Assembly (NCBI RefSeq): GCF_022698145.1
Contig: NZ_JALDAX010000002.1
Span: 434,001-498,000 of the forward strand
DNA from: Streptomyces spinosisporus
GTDB lineage: Bacteria; Actinomycetota; Actinomycetes; Streptomycetales; Streptomycetaceae
DNA: 64,000 nt
Direction of reading: 5' to 3'
Numbering within the stretch: position 1 is the stretch's first letter; each line of letters begins with the position of its first letter. The notes under the pieces are model-generated. The model was not told the origin of the DNA, did no database searches, and saw only the letters and a list, made by a program, of their open reading frames with translations. The translations under genes and the position numbers were made by a program. This document shows positions 41,932 through 51,577 of the stretch, in pieces.

Positions 41932-42885
41932 CTAGTCCGGCAGCAGGCTCCCCCTCCTGGACAGCAGGAACCTCTTGAAGGCGGCCACCGGAGGGGTGTC
42001 GGGACGGTCCTCCAGCCAGGCCACCCCGATCTCCCGGACCGCGCGCTGCCCGGTGATCGTCAGTTCCACAACTCCCGGGCGGGGCACGGTCGGTGGCGGC
42101 AGCAGGGCGACGCCGAGACCTGCGGCGACCAGCCCCCGCAGGGTCTCCGTCTCCTCCCCCTCGAAGGCGGTCCTGGGCCGGAATCCGGCCTCCTCGCAGA
42201 GATGGTCGGTGATGCGGCGCAGGCCGTAGCCGGGTTCGAGGGTCACGAAGGTCTCCTCGGCCGCCTCCGCCAGACGGATCCGGCGGCGGCCCGCGAGACG
42301 GTGGTCGGCGGGGACGACCAGGCGCAGCTTCTGCTCGTCGAGACGGCGGGCCACCAGGCCGGGCGCGTCGGGGACCGGCGAGGTCAGACACAGGTCCAGC
42401 TCCCCCGCCCGCAGCTTCTCCAGCATCGCCTCGCCGTAGTTCTGGACCAGGCTGAAGCGGATGCGCGGATGGTCCGTGCGGAAGGCCTGCAGCAGCCCGG
42501 GGACCGTCTCCGCGCCCATGGTGTGCAGAAAGCCGAAGGCGACCTTGCCGGTCGCGGGGTCGGCGTCGGCGCGGACCTCCTCGGCGGCCCGCCCGATCTC
42601 GGCGAGGGCCCGCTCGACCGAACCGAGGAAGGTGCGGCCGGCCGGGGTGAGGGAGAGCGTGCGGCCGTGGCGGGCGAACAGGTCGACACCCAGGTCCTGT
42701 TCCAGCCGGACCATGGCGCGCGAGAGGGTCGACTGCGGCACCTGCAGTTCCTGCGCGGCCCGGGTGACGTGCTCGGTGCGCGCGACCCCGGCGAAGTGGG
42801 CGAGGCGCGGGGCCAGCAACATCACCATGTCTTCTGTGTCACTGGACGGTGACAGACGACTCTGTGAGCTGTGTTGATGCACCAT
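41932..42885 (-). CDS. LysR-family transcriptional regulator
   Basis: A 317-residue LysR regulator. Helix-turn-helix at about 28-80 (RLAHFAGVARTEHVTRAAQELQVPQSTLSRAMVRLEQDLGVDLFARHGRTLSLTPAG) and the two-lobed effector domain to the end (GKVAFGFLHTMGAETVPGLLQAF, DLCLTSPVPDAPGLVARRLDEQKLRLVVPADHRL, GYGLRRITDHLCEEAGFRPR). It faces away from an MFS exporter gene with 63 bp between the starts, the classic arrangement of a LysR regulator and its target. ATG 42885 is used; a later ATG (MVMLLAPRL) would trim 19 residues without touching the DNA-binding domain. Confidence 0.92.
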   Translation of the reverse strand: MVHQHSSQSRLSPSSDTEDMVMLLAPRLAHFAGVARTEHVTRAAQELQVPQSTLSRAMVRLEQDLGVDLFARHGRTLSLTPAGRTFLGSVERALAEIGRAAEEVRADADPATGKVAFGFLHTMGAETVPGLLQAFRTDHPRIRFSLVQNYGEAMLEKLRAGELDLCLTSPVPDAPGLVARRLDEQKLRLVVPADHRLAGRRRIRLAEAAEETFVTLEPGYGLRRITDHLCEEAGFRPRTAFEGEETETLRGLVAAGLGVALLPPPTVPRPGVVELTITGQRAVREIGVAWLEDRPDTPPVAAFKRFLLSRRGSLLPD

Positions 42886-42948
42886 GGGAACGATTATGAC
42901 GATTCCGTGCATTGGACGGATGAGCGGGGCCGTACGTAGCTTCGAAGC

Positions 42949-44235
42949 ATGTCTCCCGCCGATACCGGGGCGTCCACCACCGTGGTCGCCGCCTCCTCCG
43001 CCCCCGTCGCCGACACCCGCATGGCCCCCGGCGGTCCCGGCTACCGCCGGATGAGCCTCGCCCTCTTTCTCGCGGGGGTCGCGACCTTTGCGCTGCTCTA
43101 CTCCACCCAGGCCCTGCTGCCGCTGATCTCGGGCGAGTTCGGCGTGGCGGCGAGCTCGGCGAGCTGGACCGTGGCGGCGGCGACCGGCGGTCTGGCGGTG
43201 TTCGTGCTGCCGATGAGCGCGCTGTCGGAGCGGTTCGGCCGCCGCACGGTGATGACCGCCTCGCTGGCGGTCGCCGTGACGGTGGGGCTGCTCGTCCCCT
43301 TCGCGCCCTCGCTGACCGCTCTGGTCGCGCTGCGGGCCGTGCAGGGGGCGGCGCTGGCCGGGCTGCCCGCGTCGGCGACCGCGTACCTGGCCGAGGAGGT
43401 CCGACCGAAGGCCCTGGTCACGGCGATCGGGCTGTTCGTGGCGGGCAACAGCGTCGGCGGCATGAGCGGCCGGATCATCACCGGCTGGATCGCGCAGGAG
43501 TGGGGCTGGCGCGTCGCGGTCGGTGTGATCGGGGCGATCGCCGTGGCGTGCGCGGTGGCCTTCCGGCTGCTGCTGCCCGCTCCGCGCCACTTCCGGGCGG
43601 GCTCGCTGCGGCCCCGGGTCCTGGCCCGCACGGTGCGCGACCACCTCACCGACCCGCTGCTGCGCCGCCTGTACGCGATCGGCGCCCTGTTCATGACGGT
43701 GTTCGGCGGCGTCTACACGGTGATCGGCTACCGCCTGACCGAGGCGCCGTTCTCCCTCCCGCAGGGCATCATCGGCTCGGTCTTCCTGGTCTACCTGGTC
43801 GGCACGGTCTCCGCCTCCACCGCGGGCCGGCTGGTCGCGCGGCTGGGCCGCCGCGGGGCCCTGTACCTGGCGGGCGGTACGACGGCGGCGGGTCTGGCAC
43901 TGTCCCTCGTCGGCTCCCTCGTGCCGGTCCTGCTGGGTCTGGTGCTGATCACCGCCGGCTTCTTCGCGGGGCACGCGGTCGCCTCGTCCGCGGTCAGCAA
44001 GACGGCGACCCACGGGCGCGCGCAGGCCGCGGCCCTCTACCAGTCCTCGTACTACATCGGCTCCAGCGCGGGCAGCACGGTCGGGGCCGTCGCCTTCCAC
44101 GCCGCGGGCTGGGCCGGGACCGTCGGGGTCGGCCTGCTGGCCGTGCTCGGCGTCGTCACGATCACGGTGCTCGGCTCGCGGGCGGCGCGGATCGCGGCAC
44201 GACGGGAGCCCACTTCGCTGGGCGCACCCTGCTGA
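42949..44235 (+). CDS. MFS transporter, drug/solute exporter type
   Basis: A 428-residue major facilitator with 12 predicted helices. The loop 2-3 motif appears as LSERFGRRTVMTAS, and helix 4-5 has LRAVQGAALAGLPASATAYLAEEV, the proton-antiporter motif region. A 30-residue Ala/Thr-rich cytoplasmic start precedes the first helix. Overall it resembles the YnfM group of proton-driven exporters. Control by the divergent LysR regulator is very likely. Substrate unknown. ATG 42949 is the first good start. Confidence 0.9.
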   Translation: MSPADTGASTTVVAASSAPVADTRMAPGGPGYRRMSLALFLAGVATFALLYSTQALLPLISGEFGVAASSASWTVAAATGGLAVFVLPMSALSERFGRRTVMTASLAVAVTVGLLVPFAPSLTALVALRAVQGAALAGLPASATAYLAEEVRPKALVTAIGLFVAGNSVGGMSGRIITGWIAQEWGWRVAVGVIGAIAVACAVAFRLLLPAPRHFRAGSLRPRVLARTVRDHLTDPLLRRLYAIGALFMTVFGGVYTVIGYRLTEAPFSLPQGIIGSVFLVYLVGTVSASTAGRLVARLGRRGALYLAGGTTAAGLALSLVGSLVPVLLGLVLITAGFFAGHAVASSAVSKTATHGRAQAAALYQSSYYIGSSAGSTVGAVAFHAAGWAGTVGVGLLAVLGVVTITVLGSRAARIAARREPTSLGAPC

Positions 44236-44341
44236 CCTGCCCCTTTTCCCACTCCGGGCGCCATTGTCAGTGCCCTGCGGTAGCTTCCGAGGTACTGGGC
44301 GCAAAGGCGCGACACAGAACGGCCACAGGGGTGGGTGGACG

Positions 44342-45364
44342 ATGAGTGACGGTACGACAGCGACCACGACGGCGGACCTCGACGTCAGGCTGGAGAAACA
44401 CCGCGTCGAGCTGACCGGCTACTGCTACCGCATGCTCGGCTCCTCCTTCGAGGCCGAGGACGCGGTGCAGGACACCATGGTCCGCGCCTGGCGGAGCTAC
44501 GAGAAGTTCGAGGGCCGCTCCAGCCTCCGCTCGTGGCTGTACCGCATCGCGACGAACGTCTGCCTGGACATGCTGACCGCGGGCAACAAGCGCGCCCGCC
44601 CCATGGACCTCAGCGAGTCGACGCCCCTCGCCCAGGCCGCCCTCTCCCCCCGCCCCGACAACACCTGGCTGGAGCCGATGCCGGACGCCCGCGTGCTGCC
44701 GACCGTCGAGGACCCCGCCGAGGCCGCCGTCGCCAAGGAGTCCGTGCGGCTCGCCTTCATGGCGGCCCTGCAGCAGCTGCCCGCCAAGCAGCGCGCGGTG
44801 CTCATCCTGCGCGAGGTGCTGGCCTGGAAGGCGAGCGAGGTCGCCGAGCTGCTCGACACCACTGTCGCGTCGGTCAACAGCGCGCTGCAGCGGGCCCGTG
44901 CGACGCTCGCCGAGCGGGACGACAAGGCGGCGGACGCGGCCGTCTCCGACCCTCTGGACGAGGAGCAGCAGAAGCTCCTGGAGCGCTATGTGGCGGCCTT
45001 CGAGGGGTACGACATGACGGCGCTGACCGCGCTGCTGCACGAGGACGCGGTCATGACGATGCCGCCGTTCGACCTGTGGCTGACGGGCCACGACGACATC
45101 ACGGGCTTCATGACGACGCTGGGCTCGGCCTGCGAGGGCTCACGCCTGGTGCCGGTCCAGGTCAACGGCCTGCCGGGCTTCGCCCAGTACAAGCCGGACC
45201 CGGACAAGGGCGGTCACACCCCCTGGGCGGTGCAGGTGCTGGAGATCTCAGAGGGCCGGCTCACCGGGTTCCACTTCTTCCTCGACACCCAGCGGTGGTT
45301 CCCGCTGTTCGGTCTGCCCCTCCACCTCGAAGCGGAGTCCGACCAGGTCCAGGAGGGCGCGTAG
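44342..45364 (+). CDS. ECF sigma factor with SnoaL-like C-terminal domain
   Basis: A 340-residue sigma factor. Region 2 (ELTGYCYRMLGSSFEAEDAVQDTMVRAWRSYEKFEGRSSLRSWLYRIATNVCLDML) and region 4 (LPAKQRAVLILREVLAWKASEVAELLDTTVASVNSALQRARATL) are complete. Residues about 215-340 form a SnoaL/NTF2-like domain (LLERYVAAFEGYDMTALTALLHEDAVMTMPPFDLWLTGHDDI), which in such ECF groups takes over the role of an anti-sigma factor or ligand sensor. No anti-sigma gene is adjacent, in agreement with that. ATG 44342. Its 3' end overlaps the convergent STAS gene by 117 bp, so both coding ends use the same DNA. Confidence 0.9.
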   Translation: MSDGTTATTTADLDVRLEKHRVELTGYCYRMLGSSFEAEDAVQDTMVRAWRSYEKFEGRSSLRSWLYRIATNVCLDMLTAGNKRARPMDLSESTPLAQAALSPRPDNTWLEPMPDARVLPTVEDPAEAAVAKESVRLAFMAALQQLPAKQRAVLILREVLAWKASEVAELLDTTVASVNSALQRARATLAERDDKAADAAVSDPLDEEQQKLLERYVAAFEGYDMTALTALLHEDAVMTMPPFDLWLTGHDDITGFMTTLGSACEGSRLVPVQVNGLPGFAQYKPDPDKGGHTPWAVQVLEISEGRLTGFHFFLDTQRWFPLFGLPLHLEAESDQVQEGA

Positions 45365-45634
45365 GGAGGGGGCGGGGTCGCGCAGCCGGATCCGGCCCCG
45401 GGCCCGCCGCGCGGCCAGCTGCAGCCGCGCCAGCAGGTCCACGGCACCGAGCCCCGGGGGTCCGATGGCGGCGACGTCCACCACGACGACGCCCGTCCCG
45501 GTGGACTCCAGCAGTGCTCGGACGTCGTCGCACAGCCCTGCCACCTCGTCACGGGTGACGGGGCCGGGCAGCACGAGTACGGCGGGTGTCATGGCGTCCA
45601 CGATCTGTAGACCGGGCGAGTGGGCGGAATTCAT
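45248..45634 (-). CDS. STAS-domain protein (anti-sigma-factor-antagonist-like)
   Basis: A 128-residue single STAS domain: AVLVLPGPVTRDEVAGLCDDVRALLESTGTGVVVVDVAAIGPPGLGAVDLLARLQLAARRARGRIRLRDPAPSLRALLDLVGL. The usual phosphorylatable Ser/Thr position in the D-(x)-S segment reads VAAIGPPGLGAVD, so phosphorylation as in SpoIIAA is doubtful. The tail of about 25 residues (EVEGQTEQREPPLGVEEEVEPGEP) is encoded antiparallel to the C-terminus of the sigma factor. ATG 45634 follows GAGG. The physical overlap with a sigma factor gene may be chance or may point to a functional pair. Confidence 0.82.
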   Translation of the reverse strand: MNSAHSPGLQIVDAMTPAVLVLPGPVTRDEVAGLCDDVRALLESTGTGVVVVDVAAIGPPGLGAVDLLARLQLAARRARGRIRLRDPAPSLRALLDLVGLRFEVEGQTEQREPPLGVEEEVEPGEPAL

Positions 45635-45800
45635 CGGGGCCTCGTCGCGAGCTCGTCGGGGCGCACCCTCCGACACCGGATGTCCGCCCACCGGGATCAC
45701 ATTGACCTGCCACCCTTCTCCCCCGGAGGGTTGGATGTATGCCCCACCGATCAGCACCGCCCCGGATACCCGACGGCCTCCTGTCCGCTGAGGAGGTGCC

Positions 45801-46721
45801 GTGCAGGGTGTGTTGACGGGCTTCGCGGTCATCGCGGTCGTCATCGGGGTGGGGTACGTCATCGGGCGGCGGGGTCATCTCGGCGAGCACGGCCGCGAGG
45901 TGCTGACCAAGCTGGCCTTCCATGTGGCGTCCCCGGCGCTGCTCTTCACCACACTCGCGCGGGCCGACCTGTCGGTGATCTTCTCCAGCCGGCTGCTGGT
46001 GACGGCGATGAGCACGGCCGCGGCGGCGGGGGTCTTCGTCGCGGTCGGTGCCGTACGGGGCTGGGGCGTGGGCCGCACCACGATCGGCGCCCTGTGCTCC
46101 AGCTACGTCAACTCGGGCAACCTCGGCATCCCGATCGCCGTGTACGTGCTCGGGGACGCGTCCCTGGTGGCGCCGGTGCTGCTGTTCCAGATCATCGCGG
46201 TCACCCCGGTCGCCCTGACGATCCTCGACCTGTCCGGCAGGGGCGAGAAGGGCCCGCTGTGGATGCGGCTGCTCACGCCGCTGCGCAATCCGATCGCGGT
46301 CGGCTCACTGGCGGGCGTCGCCGTCTCGGGGTTCGGCCTGAAGGTGCCCGCTCCGATCATGGATCCCGCCACCCTGATCGCCAACATGTCCGTGCCCGCG
46401 GTCCTGCTGGCCTTCGGTATCTCTCTGTGCGGCAGCACGATGCCGGGGCGGGGCGCGGAGAAGGGTCCGGTGTTCCTCTCGGTCGCCTTGAAGGCGGTGG
46501 GTCAGCCGCTGGTGGCCTGGGCCCTGGCGACGGGCGTCTTCGGCCTGCGCGGCCACCAACTCCTCGACGTGGTGGTCACGTCGGCACTCCCGGCGGCCCA
46601 GAACCTGTACACCTTCGCGAGCCGCTACCGCGTGGCGGAGGGGTTGGCGCGGGACTCGATCCTGATGTCGACGGTGCTGTCGGTGCCGGTGCTGGTGGTC
46701 GTGGCGGCATTGCTCGGCTGA
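45801..46721 (+). CDS. AEC-family (auxin efflux carrier-like) transporter
   Basis: A 306-residue membrane protein with about ten helices in two five-helix halves, typical of AEC transporters: FAVIAVVIGVGYVIGRRGHLGEHGREVLTKLAFHVASPALLFTTL at the start, NSGNLGIPIAVYVLGD with the conserved crossing region, and LPAAQNLYTFASRYRVAEG in the second half. Bacterial members transport malate or related carboxylates, or amino acids. No neighbour hints at the substrate. GTG 45801 overlaps nothing and follows GAGGTGCC. Convergent with the Uma2 gene with a single-base gap between stops. Confidence 0.88.
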   Translation: MQGVLTGFAVIAVVIGVGYVIGRRGHLGEHGREVLTKLAFHVASPALLFTTLARADLSVIFSSRLLVTAMSTAAAAGVFVAVGAVRGWGVGRTTIGALCSSYVNSGNLGIPIAVYVLGDASLVAPVLLFQIIAVTPVALTILDLSGRGEKGPLWMRLLTPLRNPIAVGSLAGVAVSGFGLKVPAPIMDPATLIANMSVPAVLLAFGISLCGSTMPGRGAEKGPVFLSVALKAVGQPLVAWALATGVFGLRGHQLLDVVVTSALPAAQNLYTFASRYRVAEGLARDSILMSTVLSVPVLVVVAALLG

Positions 46722-46722
46722 C

Positions 46723-47307
46723 TCACATCTCCGCAAACTCACCGGTGTCGATGACGAGGTCGAAGGGCGCGGGAATGGTGAGGAGTTCACCGAACTTGGC
46801 GACGGCGAGCCTACGGTAGACGTCCGCGCGCGGTTCGCCATAGAGCGTGGCGGTGGGGCCTTCGGGCGCCCAGCGGTTGACCAGGAGGTAGAACGGAATG
46901 CCCGCGGACGCGTAGGCGGCGGGCTTGCTCACCCGGTCATGGCGGGCGTTCTTCCTGGAGGTGACCTCCACGACGAGCTCGGCCACGGCACCGGGCAGAT
47001 ACGTGTCCGCCTCGGTGCACTCCTGAACCGGCGCCACCAAAATGTCCGGGATGAACATGCCCAGCCGCGACGGGACGGCGATGGCCTGCGTCTGGAAGAT
47101 CTCCCAGTCATCAGGAATGACGGAGTAAAGGCGTCGCTGAATACGGGCCGCGATCACGTTGTGACGAGGTGCGGGAGCAGGTGACACGGTGACGATCCCC
47201 TCGATGATCTCCACCTTGCTGCCCTCGGGCCAGTCCATCTCCTCCCAGAACCGGACGAGGTCGTCCCAGCCCTGCTCGGGGTCGTGGCCCACGGTGAGTG
47301 CGCTCAT
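46723..47307 (-). CDS. Uma2-family (DUF820) restriction-endonuclease-fold protein
   Basis: A 194-residue Uma2 protein: KVEIIEGIVTVSPAPAPRHNVIAARIQRRL, FIPDILVAPVQECTEADTYLPGAVAELVVEVTSRKNARHDRVSKPAAYASAGIPFYLLV. The PD-(D/E)XK-like residues are visible (PDIL Asp, the ELVVEVTS Glu and the following Lys). This family is greatly expanded in Streptomyces and cyanobacteria and has no settled function. ATG 47307 follows GAAGGAGACC. It has its own promoter gap behind deoA's stop on the same strand. Confidence 0.9.
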   Translation of the reverse strand: MSALTVGHDPEQGWDDLVRFWEEMDWPEGSKVEIIEGIVTVSPAPAPRHNVIAARIQRRLYSVIPDDWEIFQTQAIAVPSRLGMFIPDILVAPVQECTEADTYLPGAVAELVVEVTSRKNARHDRVSKPAAYASAGIPFYLLVNRWAPEGPTATLYGEPRADVYRRLAVAKFGELLTIPAPFDLVIDTGEFAEM

Positions 47308-47402
47308 GGCGGTCTCCTTCGGTTTCGTCACCGATCCCAGCATGCCGAACGGGACCGGTGGGGGTCCACCGATCCCGTTCACCCGGACGAGGAAACCCCA
47401 GC

Positions 47403-48686
<1,284 letters not shown>

Positions 48687-48765
48687 GGCGTGCGTTCCTT
48701 CCGAAGGTTCCAGAAGCCGTACGGCCCCTCCGAGCGATGCGCACGTCGGAGAGGCCGCACGGGAG

Positions 48766-49167
48766 TCACTGCGTGAGATGGTCCGGGCCGAAGGCCTGGG
48801 GCAGCATCTCCGAGAGGGGGAGGATCCCCGCCGGGGTCTCCAGCAGGAGGTCCGGGCCCCCGAACTCGTAGAGCAGCTGGCGGCAGCGGCCGCACGGGAC
48901 CAGGATCTCGCCCCGTCCGTCCACGCACGTGAAGTGCGTGAGGCGGCCGCCGCCGGTGCGCTGCAGCTGCGAGACGAGCCCGCACTCGGCGCACAGGCCA
49001 AGGCCGTAGGAGGCGTTCTCGACGTTGCAGCCGGAGACGGTGCGGCCGTCGTCGACCAGGGCGGCGACCCCGACGGGGTAGCCCGAGTAGGGGACGTACG
49101 CGTGCGTCATGGCCTCGCGGGCCTCGGCGCGTAGCGCCTCCCAGTCGACGGCGGCCTGCTCGGTCAC
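48766..49167 (-). CDS. cdd: Cytidine deaminase
   Basis: Deaminates cytidine and deoxycytidine to (deoxy)uridine, the substrates for pyrimidine phosphorolysis. A 133-residue tetrameric-type enzyme with zinc motifs GLCAEC (Cys ligand and catalytic Glu) and PCGRCRQ (two Cys ligands), and the substrate loop VGCNVENASYGL, here SGCNVENASYGL. GTG 49167 overlaps the stop of the preceding permease gene by four bases (GTGA), showing translational coupling of the importer and the enzyme. Confidence 0.95.
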   Translation of the reverse strand: MTEQAAVDWEALRAEAREAMTHAYVPYSGYPVGVAALVDDGRTVSGCNVENASYGLGLCAECGLVSQLQRTGGGRLTHFTCVDGRGEILVPCGRCRQLLYEFGGPDLLLETPAGILPLSEMLPQAFGPDHLTQ

Positions 49168-50450
49168 TTGCCCTGGCCCTTCCGGTAGCGCATGCCGTCC
49201 GCCTTGGGCATCCGCAGGCGCTGCGCGGACAGCGACAGCACGAGCAGCGTGACGACGTACGGGGTGGCGCCCACGAAGTCGCCCGGGACCTCGTCGGTGG
49301 TCAGGTACCAGATGAGGACCAGTACGGCGATGACGGCGCTGGTGGCGGCCTGCCACATCGCCCTCCTGTACAGCTTCCAGCCGGCCAGGCCCACCAGCAG
49401 CACGAACAGCAGGAGCAGCAGGGCGTGGACGGTCTCGCCGCCGTTGCGCAACTGCAGCGCGTCGGAGTAGCCGAACAGGCCCGCGCCCATGGCGAGACCG
49501 CCGGGCCGCCAGTTGCCGAAGATCATGGCCGCGAGGCCGATGTATCCGCGCCCGCCGGTCTGGTTCTCCAGGTACGTGTGCGAGGTGACCAGCGCGAGGA
49601 AGGCGCCGCCGAGGCCGGCCAGACCGCCGGAGATGGCGACGGCCAGGTACTTGTAGCGGTAGACGTTGACGCCGAGGGACTCCGCGGCGATCGGGTTCTC
49701 GCCGCAGGAGCGCAGGCGCAGTCCGAACGAGGTGCGCCACAGCACCCACCAGCTGGCGATGAACAGCACCACGGCCAGGATCGTCACCACGGACAGGTCG
49801 GTGACCAGGCCGCCGAGGATGCCGGCGATGTCGGAGATCACGAACCAGTGGTGCTTCTCGACGGAGTGCAGCGCGTCCGAGAGCCCGGGGATGTCGAAGT
49901 TGGGCAGCGAGTCCACCGGCGGGGACTGCTTGGGGTTGCCGCCCTTCGCGGCCGCCTCGCCGTCCGAGAAGAAGAGCTTGGCGAGGTACTGGGTGGCGCC
50001 CAGTGCGAGCAGGTTGACCGCGACACCGGAGACGATGTGGTCGACGCCGAAGGTGATGGTGGCGATCGCGTGCACCAGGCCGCCGAGGACACCGAAGCCG
50101 ATGCCGCACAGCAGGCCGAGCCAGGCGCTGGTCTGCCAGCCGATCCAGCCGGCCCCGAAGGTGCCGAGGATCATCATGCCCTCGAGGCCGATGTTGACCA
50201 CGCCGGACCGCTCGGACCACAGGCCCGCGAGACCGGCGAGACCGATCGGCACGGCGAGGCCCAGCGCGGCGGAGATCTGCCCCTCGGAGGTGAGCTGGTC
50301 GGCGCCGGTGATGATGCGGACCAGGGCCACCAGGATCAGACCGGCCGCGAGGATGGTGAGGATGCGGCCGAGCGAGCGGCCCGCGCCGGGGCGCCCGGAG
50401 TCCGCCTTGGGTGCCGCGGGCGGCGGCGTGTCGGTCATCGTGGCAGTCAT
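49164..50450 (-). CDS. Nucleoside ABC transporter permease (second)
   Basis: A 428-residue inner-membrane subunit of the BPD_transp_2 (RbsC-like) family with about nine helices and a Pro-rich cytoplasmic start. Typical blocks are LAVPIGLAGLAGLWSERSGVVNIGLEGMMILGTFGAGWIGW and GENPIAAESLGVNVYRYKYLAVAISGGLAGLGGAFLAL. A loop of about 60 residues around residue 180-230 (FFSDGEAAAKGGNPKQSPPVDSLPNFDIPG) is longer than in most homologs. ATG 50450 overlaps the previous gene's stop by one base, and the end overlaps cdd. Together with the first permease, the two-domain ATPase and the BMP lipoprotein it forms a nucleoside importer. Confidence 0.93.
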   Translation of the reverse strand: MTATMTDTPPPAAPKADSGRPGAGRSLGRILTILAAGLILVALVRIITGADQLTSEGQISAALGLAVPIGLAGLAGLWSERSGVVNIGLEGMMILGTFGAGWIGWQTSAWLGLLCGIGFGVLGGLVHAIATITFGVDHIVSGVAVNLLALGATQYLAKLFFSDGEAAAKGGNPKQSPPVDSLPNFDIPGLSDALHSVEKHHWFVISDIAGILGGLVTDLSVVTILAVVLFIASWWVLWRTSFGLRLRSCGENPIAAESLGVNVYRYKYLAVAISGGLAGLGGAFLALVTSHTYLENQTGGRGYIGLAAMIFGNWRPGGLAMGAGLFGYSDALQLRNGGETVHALLLLLFVLLVGLAGWKLYRRAMWQAATSAVIAVLVLIWYLTTDEVPGDFVGATPYVVTLLVLSLSAQRLRMPKADGMRYRKGQGK

Positions 50451-51577
50451 CACGCCACCTCCTGCTTCTTCGTCGGGGCGGCGGCCTGGGCGGCGAGCTC
50501 GGCGCCGACCCGCTGCTGCTGGCGTTTGAGGCCGTAGCGGCGTACGACCTCGTAGGCGATGACGACGCACAGGACGATGACGCCCTGGATGACGCCGAGG
50601 ATCTCCTTGTCGTAGCCCTGGAACTCCAGATGGTTGGTGGTGCGCTCCAGGAAGCCCCACAGCAGGGCGCCGAGGGCGATGCCCACGGGGTGGTTGCGGC
50701 CGAGCAGCGCGATGGCGATGCCGGTGAAGCCGATGCCCGACGGGAAGTCGTTGGAGAACTGGTGGCTGTCGTTGAGCAGGGTCGGCATGCCGATCAGACC
50801 GGCCACCGCCCCTGAGATGATCATGCTGGTGGCGACCATCTTCTTCACCGACACACCGCTCGCGGAGGCCGCGCTCTCGGACTGGCCGACGGTGCGCAGG
50901 TCGAAGCCGAAGCGGGTGCGGCCCAGCACGAACCAGTAGGCGATGCCGACCAGCACGGCGATGACGATGAAGCCCCACAGCTCACCGGCGGGGCCGGTGT
51001 CGAAGGAGAAGAAGTACGAGTCCTTCGGCAGCGGCTCGGTGGAGACGACGGTGCCGCCGCTCTGCAGCTCGGCGAGCTTCCCCGGCTGCAGGAGGTAGGC
51101 GATGATCGCGGTGGCGATCGAGTTCAGCATGATGGTCGAGATGACCTCGCTGACGCCTCGGGTCACCTTCAGGACACCGGCGATGGCCGCCCACAGGGCG
51201 CCGGTCCCCATGGCGCACAGGATGATCAGCGGGATGGAGATCCAGCCGGGTGTGGTCAGCGCGCCGCCGAGGACGGCGGCGAAGAACGCGGCGATGCGGT
51301 ACTGGCCGTCGACGCCGATGTTGAACAGGTTCATCCGGAAGCCGATGGCCACCGCGACACCCGCCAGGTAGTACGTCGTCGCCTTGTTCAGGATGTAGAC
51401 CTGGCTGTCGCTGGCGGTGCCGTAGGTCACCATGTCGCTGAACGCGTCGCCCGGGTTCTTGCCGGTGGCGAGGATGACCAGGGTGGTGACGACGAGCGCG
51501 GCGACGATCGCCAGCAGCGGTGCCGCGATGCCGAGGAGCAGCCGCTCCCGGTCGATGCGTTGGGTCAGCTTCTTCAT
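50450..51577 (-). CDS. Nucleoside ABC transporter permease (first)
   Basis: A 375-residue membrane subunit of the same family as the next gene: LLLGIAAPLLAIVAALVVTTLVILATGKNPGDAF, FRMNLFNIGVDGQYRIAAFFAAVLGG, LKVTRGVSEVISTIMLNSIATAIIAYLL. Proteins of this order (ATPase, permease, permease) are known from the nucleoside importers of B. subtilis (Nup) and others. ATG 51577 overlaps the stop of the ATPase gene by four bases. The end overlaps the second permease gene by one base, so the membrane subunits are tightly coupled. Confidence 0.93.
   Translation of the reverse strand: MKKLTQRIDRERLLLGIAAPLLAIVAALVVTTLVILATGKNPGDAFSDMVTYGTASDSQVYILNKATTYYLAGVAVAIGFRMNLFNIGVDGQYRIAAFFAAVLGGALTTPGWISIPLIILCAMGTGALWAAIAGVLKVTRGVSEVISTIMLNSIATAIIAYLLQPGKLAELQSGGTVVSTEPLPKDSYFFSFDTGPAGELWGFIVIAVLVGIAYWFVLGRTRFGFDLRTVGQSESAASASGVSVKKMVATSMIISGAVAGLIGMPTLLNDSHQFSNDFPSGIGFTGIAIALLGRNHPVGIALGALLWGFLERTTNHLEFQGYDKEILGVIQGVIVLCVVIAYEVVRRYGLKRQQQRVGAELAAQAAAPTKKQEVA

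Noticed and set aside
42886..44367. Minus-strand frame continuing upstream of the LysR gene across the MFS gene
   Set aside because: Antisense of a 12-helix transporter; the LysR protein begins at 42885 with a normal N-terminus.
49125..49145. GGCGCGTAGCGCC considered as another nucleoside operator
   Set aside because: Lies inside cdd coding sequence, and its symmetry centre and sequence differ from CTACGCGCGTAG.
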